Shown here: positions 1 through 6,931 of the stretch, piece by piece | Layout: each line of letters begins with the position of its first letter | Numbering within the stretch: the stretch's first letter is position 1 | Source: Streptomyces massasporeus | Lineage (GTDB): Bacteria; Actinomycetota; Actinomycetes; Streptomycetales; Streptomycetaceae | Assembly (NCBI RefSeq): GCF_014648995.1 | Contig: NZ_BMSE01000001.1 | Span: 620,001-684,000, forward strand | DNA: 64,000 nucleotides | Reading direction: 5' to 3' | Notes under the pieces: model-generated | The model's input: only the letters and a program-made list of their open reading frames with translations | What the model was told of the DNA's origin: nothing | Database searches by the model: none | Program-made: the position numbers and the translations under genes

Positions 1-94
1 TGAGGCCTCGCACGACAGACCGATAACCCCTCCGCACATTCGACCAGGAACGCAAAGAGCTCGATCAGACCTGGTCAGAAGCGGTCGCACGCAG

Positions 95-137
95 ACGGCG
101 AGGGCCGGGGAGCCTCTCGCTCCCCGGCCCTCGCCGT
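95..137. terminator. Bidirectional hairpin terminator
   Basis: A perfect 18-bp inverted repeat (95-112 against 120-137) with a 7-nt loop lies just beyond the stop codon of the minus-strand metallo-hydrolase. No T-tract follows, as is usual for Streptomyces terminators. It could also end a plus-strand transcript entering from the left, because the first bases of the window (tga) may be the stop of an upstream gene; that cannot be confirmed here. Confidence 0.8.
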
Positions 138-158
138 TCGTCTGCCGTACGCCCCGGG

Positions 159-1424
159 TCAGCCCGCAGGGAGCGTCTCGGGGTCCTCGGTGCCCTTACC
201 GGCCCCGCGAGCACCGTCACTCACCGTGTCGACCTGGGCCACGGCTGCCGCGTCCGAGGCCGTCTTGATACCGGCTCCGGCGAGGGCCTCCCCGGCCGCG
301 CGACCGCCCGCCGGGGCGAGCGCCACCCCACGCCACCACGGCTCCGACGGGACCGTCTCGGCCGTGGGCTCGAAGGGCTCGCCGGGACGGGGCAGGGCGA
401 CACCGGCACCCACCGCGCGGGCGGCCGCGAGCGTCCCCTCGCCGGGGTCCGCCCACGGGTGGGTCGCCAGGTTGAAGGTGGCCCAGTGGATCGGCAGCAT
501 CGGACCGTGCTCCGGCCCGCCCTGGAGGTCGAGGTGGGCGCGCATGCCCTCCTCGGGGGTCATGTGGATGTCGGGCCAGAAGTCGGAGTAGGCGCCGATC
601 TGGATCATCGTGGCGTCGAACGGCCCGTGCTCGGCGCCGATCTCCTTGAAGCCGTCGAAGTAACCGGTGTCACCGCTGTGGTAGATCCGGTGCTCGTCCC
701 CGGCGACGACCCAGGAGGCCCACAGGGTGTGCTGGGTGTTGCGCAACCCGCGGCCGCAGAAGTGCCGGGCCGGGGTGGCGGTCAGGGTGAGGCCGCCGAT
801 CTTGGCGGTCTCGTGCCAGTCCAGCTCGCGCAGCCGGTCGGCCGAGACGCCCCAGTGCTCCAGGTGCGCGCCGACACCCAGGGGCACGGCGAACAGGGTG
901 TCCGTGCCCGCGAGGGCCTTGATGGTGGGCATGTCCAGATGGTCGTAGTGGTCGTGCGAGATCACCACGACGTCGACCGGGCCGAGCGCGGCGAGCGGCA
1001 GGGGGACGGGGTGCAGCCGCTTGGGCCCGGCGAAGGAGAAGGGGGAGCAGCGCTCGCCCCACACCGGGTCGAACAGGACGCGCCGGCCGTCGATCTCGGC
1101 GAGGACGCTGGAGTGCCCCATCCAGGTCAGCCGCAGGCCGGTGGCGGGGGGCCGGGCGATGTCGGCGAGGGTGGTGGAGTGCACCGGGACGGTGCCCTTC
1201 GGGGTGCGGCGGGGCCGGGTGTCCTTGTCGAAGAAGACCTTCGCGAAGTCCAGGGTCGAGCCCGAGGGCCGGGTCCGCGCGGGACCGCCGGGGTTCTGGA
1301 AGACCCCGTCCTTGAAATGGGGCGATCTGCGGATGCGCGCCATGCGCTCACCGCTCGGATCCGCGCCGAACGCCCCGGGCTGGAGCGCGCGGAGCCCGGA
1401 GCTCAGGGTACGGAAACCGGCCAC
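159..1424 (-). CDS. MBL-fold metallo-hydrolase (UlaG/NAPE-PLD-like)
   Basis: This 421-aa protein has the metallo-beta-lactamase fold of the COG2220/NAPE-PLD-like branch. The di-metal site is visible as SHDHYDHLD (HxHxDH) around residue 156, HFCGRG, HSGDTGYF around residue 250, and a C-terminal PIHWATFNL histidine. The first ~95 residues are basic and poorly structured, and the last ~60 are Ala/Gly-rich and likely disordered. No signal peptide is seen. Family members hydrolyse phosphodiester, lactone or N-acyl-phosphatidylethanolamine-type bonds; the substrate here cannot be inferred. It is divergent from the amino-acid dehydrogenase at 1553, with 128 bp between them. Confidence 0.85.
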   Translation of the reverse strand: MAGFRTLSSGLRALQPGAFGADPSGERMARIRRSPHFKDGVFQNPGGPARTRPSGSTLDFAKVFFDKDTRPRRTPKGTVPVHSTTLADIARPPATGLRLTWMGHSSVLAEIDGRRVLFDPVWGERCSPFSFAGPKRLHPVPLPLAALGPVDVVVISHDHYDHLDMPTIKALAGTDTLFAVPLGVGAHLEHWGVSADRLRELDWHETAKIGGLTLTATPARHFCGRGLRNTQHTLWASWVVAGDEHRIYHSGDTGYFDGFKEIGAEHGPFDATMIQIGAYSDFWPDIHMTPEEGMRAHLDLQGGPEHGPMLPIHWATFNLATHPWADPGEGTLAAARAVGAGVALPRPGEPFEPTAETVPSEPWWRGVALAPAGGRAAGEALAGAGIKTASDAAAVAQVDTVSDGARGAGKGTEDPETLPAG

Positions 1425-1509
1425 GGTACCTCCAGGTGGAGTCGGTCAGGCTTTCCATTATGGTCGGCCCCTCCGACAACACCGGATCACAGGGGTCCCA
1501 CCGCAGGAG

Positions 1510-1531
1510 ATACTGACCGGTGATTCAGTAT
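1510..1531. promoter_or_regulatory. Inverted repeat, candidate operator
   Basis: ATACTGA and TCAGTAT form perfect 7-bp arms around an 8-bp spacer, ending 21 bp before the start codon of the dehydrogenase at 1553. The position suits a repressor site overlapping the promoter or start region. The TetR-family gene at 2827 is an obvious candidate partner, but no direct evidence links them. Confidence 0.45.
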
Positions 1532-1552
1532 CCCGGCGGCTAAGGAGCCCGT

Positions 1553-2731
1553 ATGGCCACCCCCCTGCTGTCCCTGACCTGGACCGATCACCTCACGGGC
1601 CGGCAGGGCTTCCTGGTCGTCGACCGGCTGGTGCGCGGAGTCTCCAGCGGCGGTCTGCGGATGCGCGCGGGCTGCACCCTGGACGAGGTCGCGGGTCTCG
1701 CCCGCGGCATGACCGTGAAGGAGGCCCTGCACTACGACCCCGCGAACCGCTACGTCCCGCTCGGCGGCGCCAAGGGCGGCATCGACTGCGATCCCCGGGA
1801 TCCGGAGGCGTACCCGCTGCTGGTGCGCTACCTGCGCGCGATGCGGCCGTACATAGAGAGCTGCTGGACGACGGGCGAGGACCTGGGGCTCACCCAGGAC
1901 CTGGTCGACCGGGCGGCGGCCGAGGCGGGGCTGGTCTCCTCGATCCAGGCCGTCTATCCGCTGCTGGACGACGAGGCCGAGGCCCGGAGGCGGCTGCGGG
2001 ACGCGTTCGCGGTCGAGGTCGACGGCATCGGCCTGAGCGAGCTGGTCGGCGGCTGCGGTGTGGCGGAGGCGGCCCTGGCCGCCCTGGACCGGGCCGGTGT
2101 GCCGTACACCGGGACGCGGGTCGCCCTCCAGGGGCTCGGCACCATGGGCGGGGCCACGGCGCGCTTCCTCACGCGCGCGGGGCTCACGGTGGTGGCCGTC
2201 GCCGACCTCAAGGGCACGATCGCCAACCGGGCGGGTCTCGACGTCGAGGCGCTGCTCGCCGCGCGGGACGCCCACGGCACGGTGGACCGCGCCGCGCTGC
2301 GCCCCGGCGACCGCGAACTGCCGGGCGACGCCTGGCTGTCGGCCGACGCGGACGTGCTGGTGCCGGCGGCGGTGTCGTACGCGATCGACACCGTGAACCA
2401 GGAGCGGATCACCGCCCGCTGGGTCGTGGAGGCGGCCAACATGCCCGTACGCCCGGAGGCGGAGCCGCTGCTGGCCGCGCGCGGGGTGACCGTGCTGCCG
2501 GACGTCGTGGTCAACTCGGGGACGAACGCCTGGTGGTGGTGGACGCTGTTCGGGGACATCGGTGCCGACGCCGAGGAGGCGTTCGCGTACACCCGCCGCT
2601 CGATGCGGACGCTGGTCGAGCGGATGCTGGACCGCGCGCAGACCGACGGGACGACACCGCGCGCCGCCGCCCACGCCATCGCGGCGGACCGGCTGCCGGT
2701 GATCGCGGAGCGGTTCGGCTGGTTCCGTTGA
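1553..2731 (+). CDS. Glu/Leu/Phe/Val family amino-acid dehydrogenase
   Basis: This 392-aa enzyme belongs to the NAD(P)-dependent Glu/Leu/Phe/Val dehydrogenase family, which oxidatively deaminates amino acids to 2-oxo acids. The N-terminal dimerisation/substrate domain carries PLGGAKGGI around residue 65, which includes the catalytic lysine. The C-terminal Rossmann domain has the nucleotide loop LQGLGTMGG around residue 190 and the conserved VVNSGTNAWWW segment around residue 320. A GGAG ribosome site lies 5 bp before the ATG. The 22-bp inverted repeat upstream and the TetR gene 95 bp downstream suggest local control. Leucine/valine or phenylalanine specificity cannot be settled by eye. Cytoplasmic. 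Confidence 0.88.
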   Translation: MATPLLSLTWTDHLTGRQGFLVVDRLVRGVSSGGLRMRAGCTLDEVAGLARGMTVKEALHYDPANRYVPLGGAKGGIDCDPRDPEAYPLLVRYLRAMRPYIESCWTTGEDLGLTQDLVDRAAAEAGLVSSIQAVYPLLDDEAEARRRLRDAFAVEVDGIGLSELVGGCGVAEAALAALDRAGVPYTGTRVALQGLGTMGGATARFLTRAGLTVVAVADLKGTIANRAGLDVEALLAARDAHGTVDRAALRPGDRELPGDAWLSADADVLVPAAVSYAIDTVNQERITARWVVEAANMPVRPEAEPLLAARGVTVLPDVVVNSGTNAWWWWTLFGDIGADAEEAFAYTRRSMRTLVERMLDRAQTDGTTPRAAAHAIAADRLPVIAERFGWFR

Positions 2732-2826
2732 GGCAACGGCCCTCCCCGACAGCGACCGTCGCGGGCCGGCCGGACAGGCCGAAACGCCCCGTCGAGGGGC
2801 CGCACGCGCGTGGGTAGGGTGACGGC

Positions 2827-3438
2827 GTGACGAGAGTCCGGTTGAGTGTGGCTCAGCGGCGCGGGGACCTGCTGCGGGCCGCCATCGAGCAGATCGAGGC
2901 GAGGGGCGTGGCGGCGGTCAGGATCGCCGACGTGGCCTCGGCGCTCGGCGTGAGCAACGCGCTGGTCCTCTATCACTTCTCCACGAAGGAGCAGTTGGTC
3001 GCCGCCGCGTTCCGGCACGCGGCGGAGGGCGACCTGGCGCATCTGCGCAAGCTGCTCGGCCGCCGTTCGCCGGCGCTGCGCCGGCTGCGGTCGGCCGTGC
3101 GGTGGTACGCCCCCACCGGGCAGGCCAAGGGCTGGCGGCTGTGGATCGAGGGCTGGGCGGCGGCGCTGCGCGACCCCGTGCTGCGGGAGGTCGCCCAGGA
3201 CCTCGACCGGCAGTGGAAGGCGGCGCTCGCCGAGGTCATCGCGGAGGGCGTGGCGGCAGGCGAGTTCCGCTGCCCGGACCCGGCAGGCACGGCCTTCCGG
3301 CTCACCGCCCTCCTCGACGGTCTCGCCGTGCAGCTGACGTCCTACGCCGGCGCGGTGCCGCGAGCCCGGGCCCAGGAGTGGGTGGAGGAGGCGCTGGCCC
3401 GCGAGTTGGGCCTGACGCAGGAGCGGCCGACGTCCTGA
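2827..3438 (+). CDS. TetR family transcriptional regulator
   Basis: This 203-aa regulator has an N-terminal TetR DNA-binding domain at residues ~8-60; the recognition helix region reads VSNALVLYHFSTKEQL. The C-terminal ligand domain resembles the BetI-type TetR_C_6 class. It follows the amino-acid dehydrogenase on the same strand after 95 bp and probably controls it, itself, or both; the inverted repeat at 1510-1531 is a candidate site. The start chosen is GTG; it has no strong Shine-Dalgarno site, so a nearby alternative is possible. The inducer is unknown. Confidence 0.85.
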   Translation: MTRVRLSVAQRRGDLLRAAIEQIEARGVAAVRIADVASALGVSNALVLYHFSTKEQLVAAAFRHAAEGDLAHLRKLLGRRSPALRRLRSAVRWYAPTGQAKGWRLWIEGWAAALRDPVLREVAQDLDRQWKAALAEVIAEGVAAGEFRCPDPAGTAFRLTALLDGLAVQLTSYAGAVPRARAQEWVEEALARELGLTQERPTS

Positions 3439-3621
3439 CGGTCTCGCGGCAGCGGCAGCGGCCCCGCGACGCCCGGCATCCCCGGCCCGCCCGGCCGACG
3501 GCGCGAACCGGACGGGGCCGTGACCTTCCGGGGCCTTCCGCCGCATCCGTACCTCCGCTGTGCCAGCGCCTGCCGCCGGCCCGCCCGGCTCCCGCGGCCC
3601 GCCCCCGGAAGCCCGCCCTCC

Positions 3622-3671
3622 TGCGCGTGCGGGCCGTGCCGGGGTCCCACCCGGCACGGCCCGCACACGCA
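3622..3671. terminator. Bidirectional hairpin terminator
   Basis: A 22-bp stem with a single mismatch (3622-3643 against 3650-3671, 6-nt loop) sits between the convergent TetR gene and the SGNH hydrolase gene. It can terminate both. The rest of the 243-bp gap is GC-rich and shows nothing further. Confidence 0.8.
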
Positions 3672-3681
3672 GGTGCCGCTC

Positions 3682-4500
3682 TCACGCCACGGACGCGATC
3701 CACATCCTGATGTCGTCCGGCGACAGCGCCCCCTTGGCCGTCACATGGTCGCCCGACGACTCCCCGCGCAGCCGTCGCCCGATCCACGGCACCAGGAACT
3801 CCCGCGCCCAGGCGACGTTGTCCCGCCGCATGTCGAGAGCGCCGCGCGGGGGCAGCGGGGGCCACGCCTGCTCGGGGTCGGCGGGCACGTCGAGGCCGAG
3901 CACCTGGCCCGCGCGGAGTGCCACGCGCGTGTGCCCCTCGGGCGACAGGTGCAGCCGGTCGGCGTCCCAGGCCCTGCGGTCCTGCACGCTGCGCAGGGAC
4001 CACAGGTCCAGGACCGGGCAGCCGTACCGGTCGGCGATGGCCCGGACGTGTCCGTTGTACGTGGCGATCTTGCCGCGCAGGTGCTTGAGCACGGGCACGC
4101 CACGGGTGTCGAAACCGGTCGTCACCATGACCGTGCCGGACACGGCGGTGAGCTGGGCCAGCGCCCGTTCGAAACGCTCGGCCACCTCGTCCGGGTCGGT
4201 GCCGGGCCGGATGATGTCGTTGCCCCCGGCGCAGAACGAGACGAGGTCCGGGGCCATGTCGACGGCCCGCGGAACCTGGTCCGCCACGATCTGGTCGAGG
4301 AGCTTTCCGCGTACGGCGAGATTGGTGTACTGGAAGTCGCCCTCGGGCCTGCGGTCGGCGAGCAGGACGGCGAACCGGTCGGCCCAGCCGACGAACGCGC
4401 CGTCGGGGCCGGGATCGCCGACGCCCTCGGTGAAGCTGTCCCCCAGCGCCACGTACGACCCGATCACTGCTCTGCTGTCACTCTTCGAATCGTCTGCCAC
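3682..4500 (-). CDS. SGNH/GDSL hydrolase family protein
   Basis: This 272-aa SGNH-fold esterase/lipase has block I ALGDSFTEG (Ser ~22), block III GGND (Asn ~98) and block V DRLHLSPEGH near residue 200, where the Asp and His complete the triad. The block II glycine lies around VRGKLLDQI. No signal peptide is evident, so it is probably cytoplasmic, unlike many GDSL lipases. The GTG start at 4500 gives the family-typical N-terminus just before block I; its Shine-Dalgarno match is weak. Likely an acyl-ester hydrolase of unknown substrate. It is transcribed alone, with the terminator at 3622-3671 behind it. Confidence 0.85.
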   Translation of the reverse strand: MADDSKSDSRAVIGSYVALGDSFTEGVGDPGPDGAFVGWADRFAVLLADRRPEGDFQYTNLAVRGKLLDQIVADQVPRAVDMAPDLVSFCAGGNDIIRPGTDPDEVAERFERALAQLTAVSGTVMVTTGFDTRGVPVLKHLRGKIATYNGHVRAIADRYGCPVLDLWSLRSVQDRRAWDADRLHLSPEGHTRVALRAGQVLGLDVPADPEQAWPPLPPRGALDMRRDNVAWAREFLVPWIGRRLRGESSGDHVTAKGALSPDDIRMWIASVA

Positions 4501-4612
4501 AACAGCTCATGATTCACCTTCGAATGTGACCTACGCGACCGTAGGAAAGGGTTGACGAGCGGTGAGATAAGCCACTCCTAAAGTGTTCGCCAACTTCGGA
4601 ATACACCGCTTG

Positions 4613-5329
4613 TCAGGGATGTTTCGGGGTGAGCCGCCAGACCCGGAACCCGCTGATCCGGAAATGGCTCCAGACGGTCCGGAAGGCGAAGTGCCCACTC
4701 GTGTACGGCTGCGGGTCGGTGTGGTCGAAGACGAGCCGGCCGTTGTTCCACCACTGGACCGTGGAGCCGTCGGAGACGATCCGCACCCGGTTCGGCTCAC
4801 CCGGGACCAGCAGCGGCTCGGTGTAGTCGAAGACCAGAGGACGGACACCGGGCTCGCCGACGTAGCGGCGCAGCCGGGTCGTGGTGTTGTAGTTGGCGCC
4901 GTAGCCCGCGTAGTACGTCGTGAGGTGGTCGTACTCGTCGAGGGCCCCGCCGCGCGGGGTCGCGAAGAGGTCGTGCGGGGAGCGGACGTCGGTCGCGTTC
5001 CAGAAGTTGTTGAGGTCCGAGACCCGGTCGTTGACCCCGCCCTCGGAGACGGGGGTCGCGGTGTACTCGAGCAGGTACGGCCCTTCGAGCCGCTGCCTGA
5101 ACCAGACGGTCGCGCCGCTCGGTACGTCGATCTCCAGGATGCCGCGGGAGGCGGTGACGGTGCCGCCGCCTTGGAGTTCGGTCGCCCACTGCCCGAGGCC
5201 GTGGCAGAAGCCGTCGTGGGCAATGAGACGGCGCCGGCGGGTCGCGGCGTGCGCGGCGGCCGTGGGGGCGAGGGCCGCCAGGGCGGCTCCGGCGGCCAGG
5301 GCTCCGAACGCCCTGCGGGTGGTCGGCAC
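4613..5329 (-). CDS. Exported DUF6250-like beta-sandwich protein
   Basis: This 238-aa protein opens with a Tat-like signal (PTTRRAFGALAAGAAL, twin Arg, cut near AHA-A at about residue 29). The remainder looks like a concanavalin-type beta-sandwich rich in Trp/Tyr, ending in FRISGFRVWRL, as in DUF6250 proteins found with polysaccharide lyases and glycoside hydrolases. The function is not established, but carbohydrate binding or cleavage is plausible. GAGGAG precedes the GTG start. It stands between the SGNH hydrolase and the M23 peptidase, all on the minus strand, but with its own gaps. The family name is from memory. Confidence 0.7.
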   Translation of the reverse strand: MPTTRRAFGALAAGAALAALAPTAAAHAATRRRRLIAHDGFCHGLGQWATELQGGGTVTASRGILEIDVPSGATVWFRQRLEGPYLLEYTATPVSEGGVNDRVSDLNNFWNATDVRSPHDLFATPRGGALDEYDHLTTYYAGYGANYNTTTRLRRYVGEPGVRPLVFDYTEPLLVPGEPNRVRIVSDGSTVQWWNNGRLVFDHTDPQPYTSGHFAFRTVWSHFRISGFRVWRLTPKHP

Positions 5330-5473
5330 GGTGACACGGCTCCTCGGGGTCGGCCGGGAAGGCTCGGGAAAGCGCTTGCACTCCGGTCGGGATCACTCTG
5401 TCCCAACTGCCGCCGCCTGTCGATCCCTTGGGGCGGCGGGCGGCCCTTCGGGACGGTCGGCGGCCCGCACACA

Positions 5474-5511
5474 CCGAAGGCCGGACCCGGGGATCGGGGT
5501 CCGGCCTTCGG
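5474..5511 (-). terminator. Hairpin terminator of the M23 peptidase gene
   Basis: A perfect 15-bp stem (5474-5488 against 5497-5511) with an 8-nt loop starts about 30 bp beyond the M23 peptidase stop codon. It separates that gene from the DUF6250-like gene. No T-run is present. Confidence 0.8.
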
Positions 5512-5542
5512 AGGCGTGTCAGACAGGTGGTCGTGCGGTCGG

Positions 5543-6457
5543 TCAGCCGACGGAGACGCCGTGCGAGCGCAGGAAGGCGACCGGGTCGACATCGGAGCCG
5601 TAGTCCGGCGTGGTGCGGATCTCGAAGTGCAGGTGCGGTCCGGTCACGTTGCCGGTCGCGCCCGACAGGCCGACCTGCTGCCCGGCCGTCACGGTCTGGC
5701 CGGCCGAGACGGAGAGCTGGGACAGGTGGGCGTACTGGGCGTAGTGGCCGTCGTTCAGCTTGATGACGACCTGGTTGCCGTACGCGCCGCCCCAGCCGGC
5801 GGAGACGACCTCGCCCGCACCGACGGCCTTGAGCGAGGTGCCGGTCGGGACGACGAAGTCGACACCGGTGTGGTAACCGCTGGACCACATGCTGCCGGAC
5901 ATGTGGTACGGGGTGCCGACGGTGGCACCGTCCACCGGGAGGGTGTAGCCGCTGGAGTTGCTCTCGGCCGCGGGCTTGGCGGCGGCCGGCTTGGCGGCGG
6001 TCTCCGCCTTCGGGGCCGACTCTTCGGCGGACGACTTCTGGGCCGAGGCCTTCGGAGCCGCCGGGGCCGAGGCCTTCGGCGCGCTCGCGGCCTTCTTGCC
6101 GATCGACAGCTTCAGGCCCGGGTGGATCAGCGACGGGTCGGAGCCGACGGCGTCGCGGTTGTCCGAGTAGAGCTTCTTCCAGCCGCCGTTGACGTTCTGG
6201 TCGTCGGCGATCTTCGCGAGGTAGTCGCCGGCCTTCACGGTGTACGTGCGGGCGCCGTTGGCCTTTTCGGCGGCCTTCTTCTCGGCGGCCGGAGCGGACT
6301 GGACGGCCCTTTCCGGAGCCGACTGCGGGGTGGCGGCGTGGGCGCCGGCGGCCCCCATGAGCGGCAGGGCGAGGGCGGCCCCGCCGGTTCCGGCGACGGC
6401 GATGGAGCGGGTGAAACGCTGGGTCTTGGGGCGGCGGTGCTTACCCTTCGCGGGCAT
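5543..6457 (-). CDS. Secreted LysM-M23 cell-wall endopeptidase
   Basis: The 304-aa precursor has a basic N-terminus and an export signal (about residues 1-45, cut near AHA-A). A LysM peptidoglycan-binding domain follows (about 65-115, starting YTVKAGDYLAKIA), then an Ala/Lys/Pro linker, then a C-terminal M23 domain. Zinc ligands are visible as HTGVD (HxxxD) and HLHFEIR (HxH). It probably cleaves peptide cross-links in the wall during growth, sporulation or germination. The ATG at 6457 is chosen because AGAGGA lies just upstream; the in-frame ATG at 6544 falls inside the riboswitch. Regulation by c-di-AMP is expected. Confidence 0.92.
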   Translation of the reverse strand: MPAKGKHRRPKTQRFTRSIAVAGTGGAALALPLMGAAGAHAATPQSAPERAVQSAPAAEKKAAEKANGARTYTVKAGDYLAKIADDQNVNGGWKKLYSDNRDAVGSDPSLIHPGLKLSIGKKAASAPKASAPAAPKASAQKSSAEESAPKAETAAKPAAAKPAAESNSSGYTLPVDGATVGTPYHMSGSMWSSGYHTGVDFVVPTGTSLKAVGAGEVVSAGWGGAYGNQVVIKLNDGHYAQYAHLSQLSVSAGQTVTAGQQVGLSGATGNVTGPHLHFEIRTTPDYGSDVDPVAFLRSHGVSVG

Positions 6458-6472
6458 GGCGAATTCCTCTCC

Positions 6473-6676
6473 GTCGCCTGCGAGGTGAGCTGTCGGGTGC
6501 GAGCTGGAGATGCCCGGCCGCGCCGTGGCGCGGCTTAACCCCAAGCCGTTCCGGGAACCGGAACAGGCGTCTTACCTGTGGGTCCCCCGCTCCTGCCGTA
6601 CGTCGGGTCAGTGTGTGGGGCTCCGGGCGGCGGCAGGATTAGGCGTCCGTCCGGATTGGTGTGGAACGTAAGCGAC
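6473..6676 (-). ncRNA. c-di-AMP riboswitch (ydaO/yuaA leader)
   Basis: Read on the minus strand, the leader opens with GTCGCTTACG at 6676 and closes with CCTCGCAGGCGAC near 6473, so GTCGC/GCGAC can form P1. In between are GGAGCGGGGGACCCA, TTGGGGTTAA and CCCGACAGCTCACCTCGC, which match the conserved core of the ydaO/yuaA class in order and spacing. The aptamer ends 15 nt before the M23 peptidase start, placing the ribosome site next to P1. In actinobacteria this class controls cell-wall peptidases and resuscitation factors, and c-di-AMP turns expression off. Assigned by eye; a covariance model would settle it. Confidence 0.9.
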
Positions 6677-6827
6677 CACGACGCAATAGGACAAGCTTGC
6701 GGTTGCCCGTGACGGTGTTTTTCTTGACGCGTCGACACAAACGCCGTCACCGAGCGTGGATTACCGATCTCCCGCATTCCTCAATGGGCCTGAATAACGC
6801 GAGGATTACGTGAACATGGCGACGACA

Positions 6828-6849
6828 CATCGTCACGAATATGACGATG
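6828..6849. repeat. Inverted repeat 3' of the alpha-galactosidase gene
   Basis: CATCGTCA and TGACGATG form perfect 8-bp arms around a 6-bp spacer, about 80 bp beyond the alpha-galactosidase stop. It lies in the unusually AT-rich stretch 6677-6931, which must also hold the promoter of the riboswitch-M23 unit; no convincing -35/-10 pair was found by eye. It could be a weak terminator or a regulator site. A 62-codon frame crossing it is not credible as a gene. Confidence 0.4.
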
Positions 6850-6931
6850 GTCACGCACCCCGACCTCATCTCCTTTACGATCGGGACACGTTATCCCTTA
6901 GCGACCTAAGCTCCCTATTCGGACAGAACGA

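Noticed and set aside
6458..6544. An upstream in-frame start extending the M23 peptidase by 29 residues
   Set aside because: It lies within the riboswitch, and the ATG at 6457 has a good ribosome site and a normal signal peptide.
6535..6777. An 80-codon minus-strand frame upstream of the M23 peptidase gene
   Set aside because: It runs through the ydaO riboswitch and has no conserved protein features.
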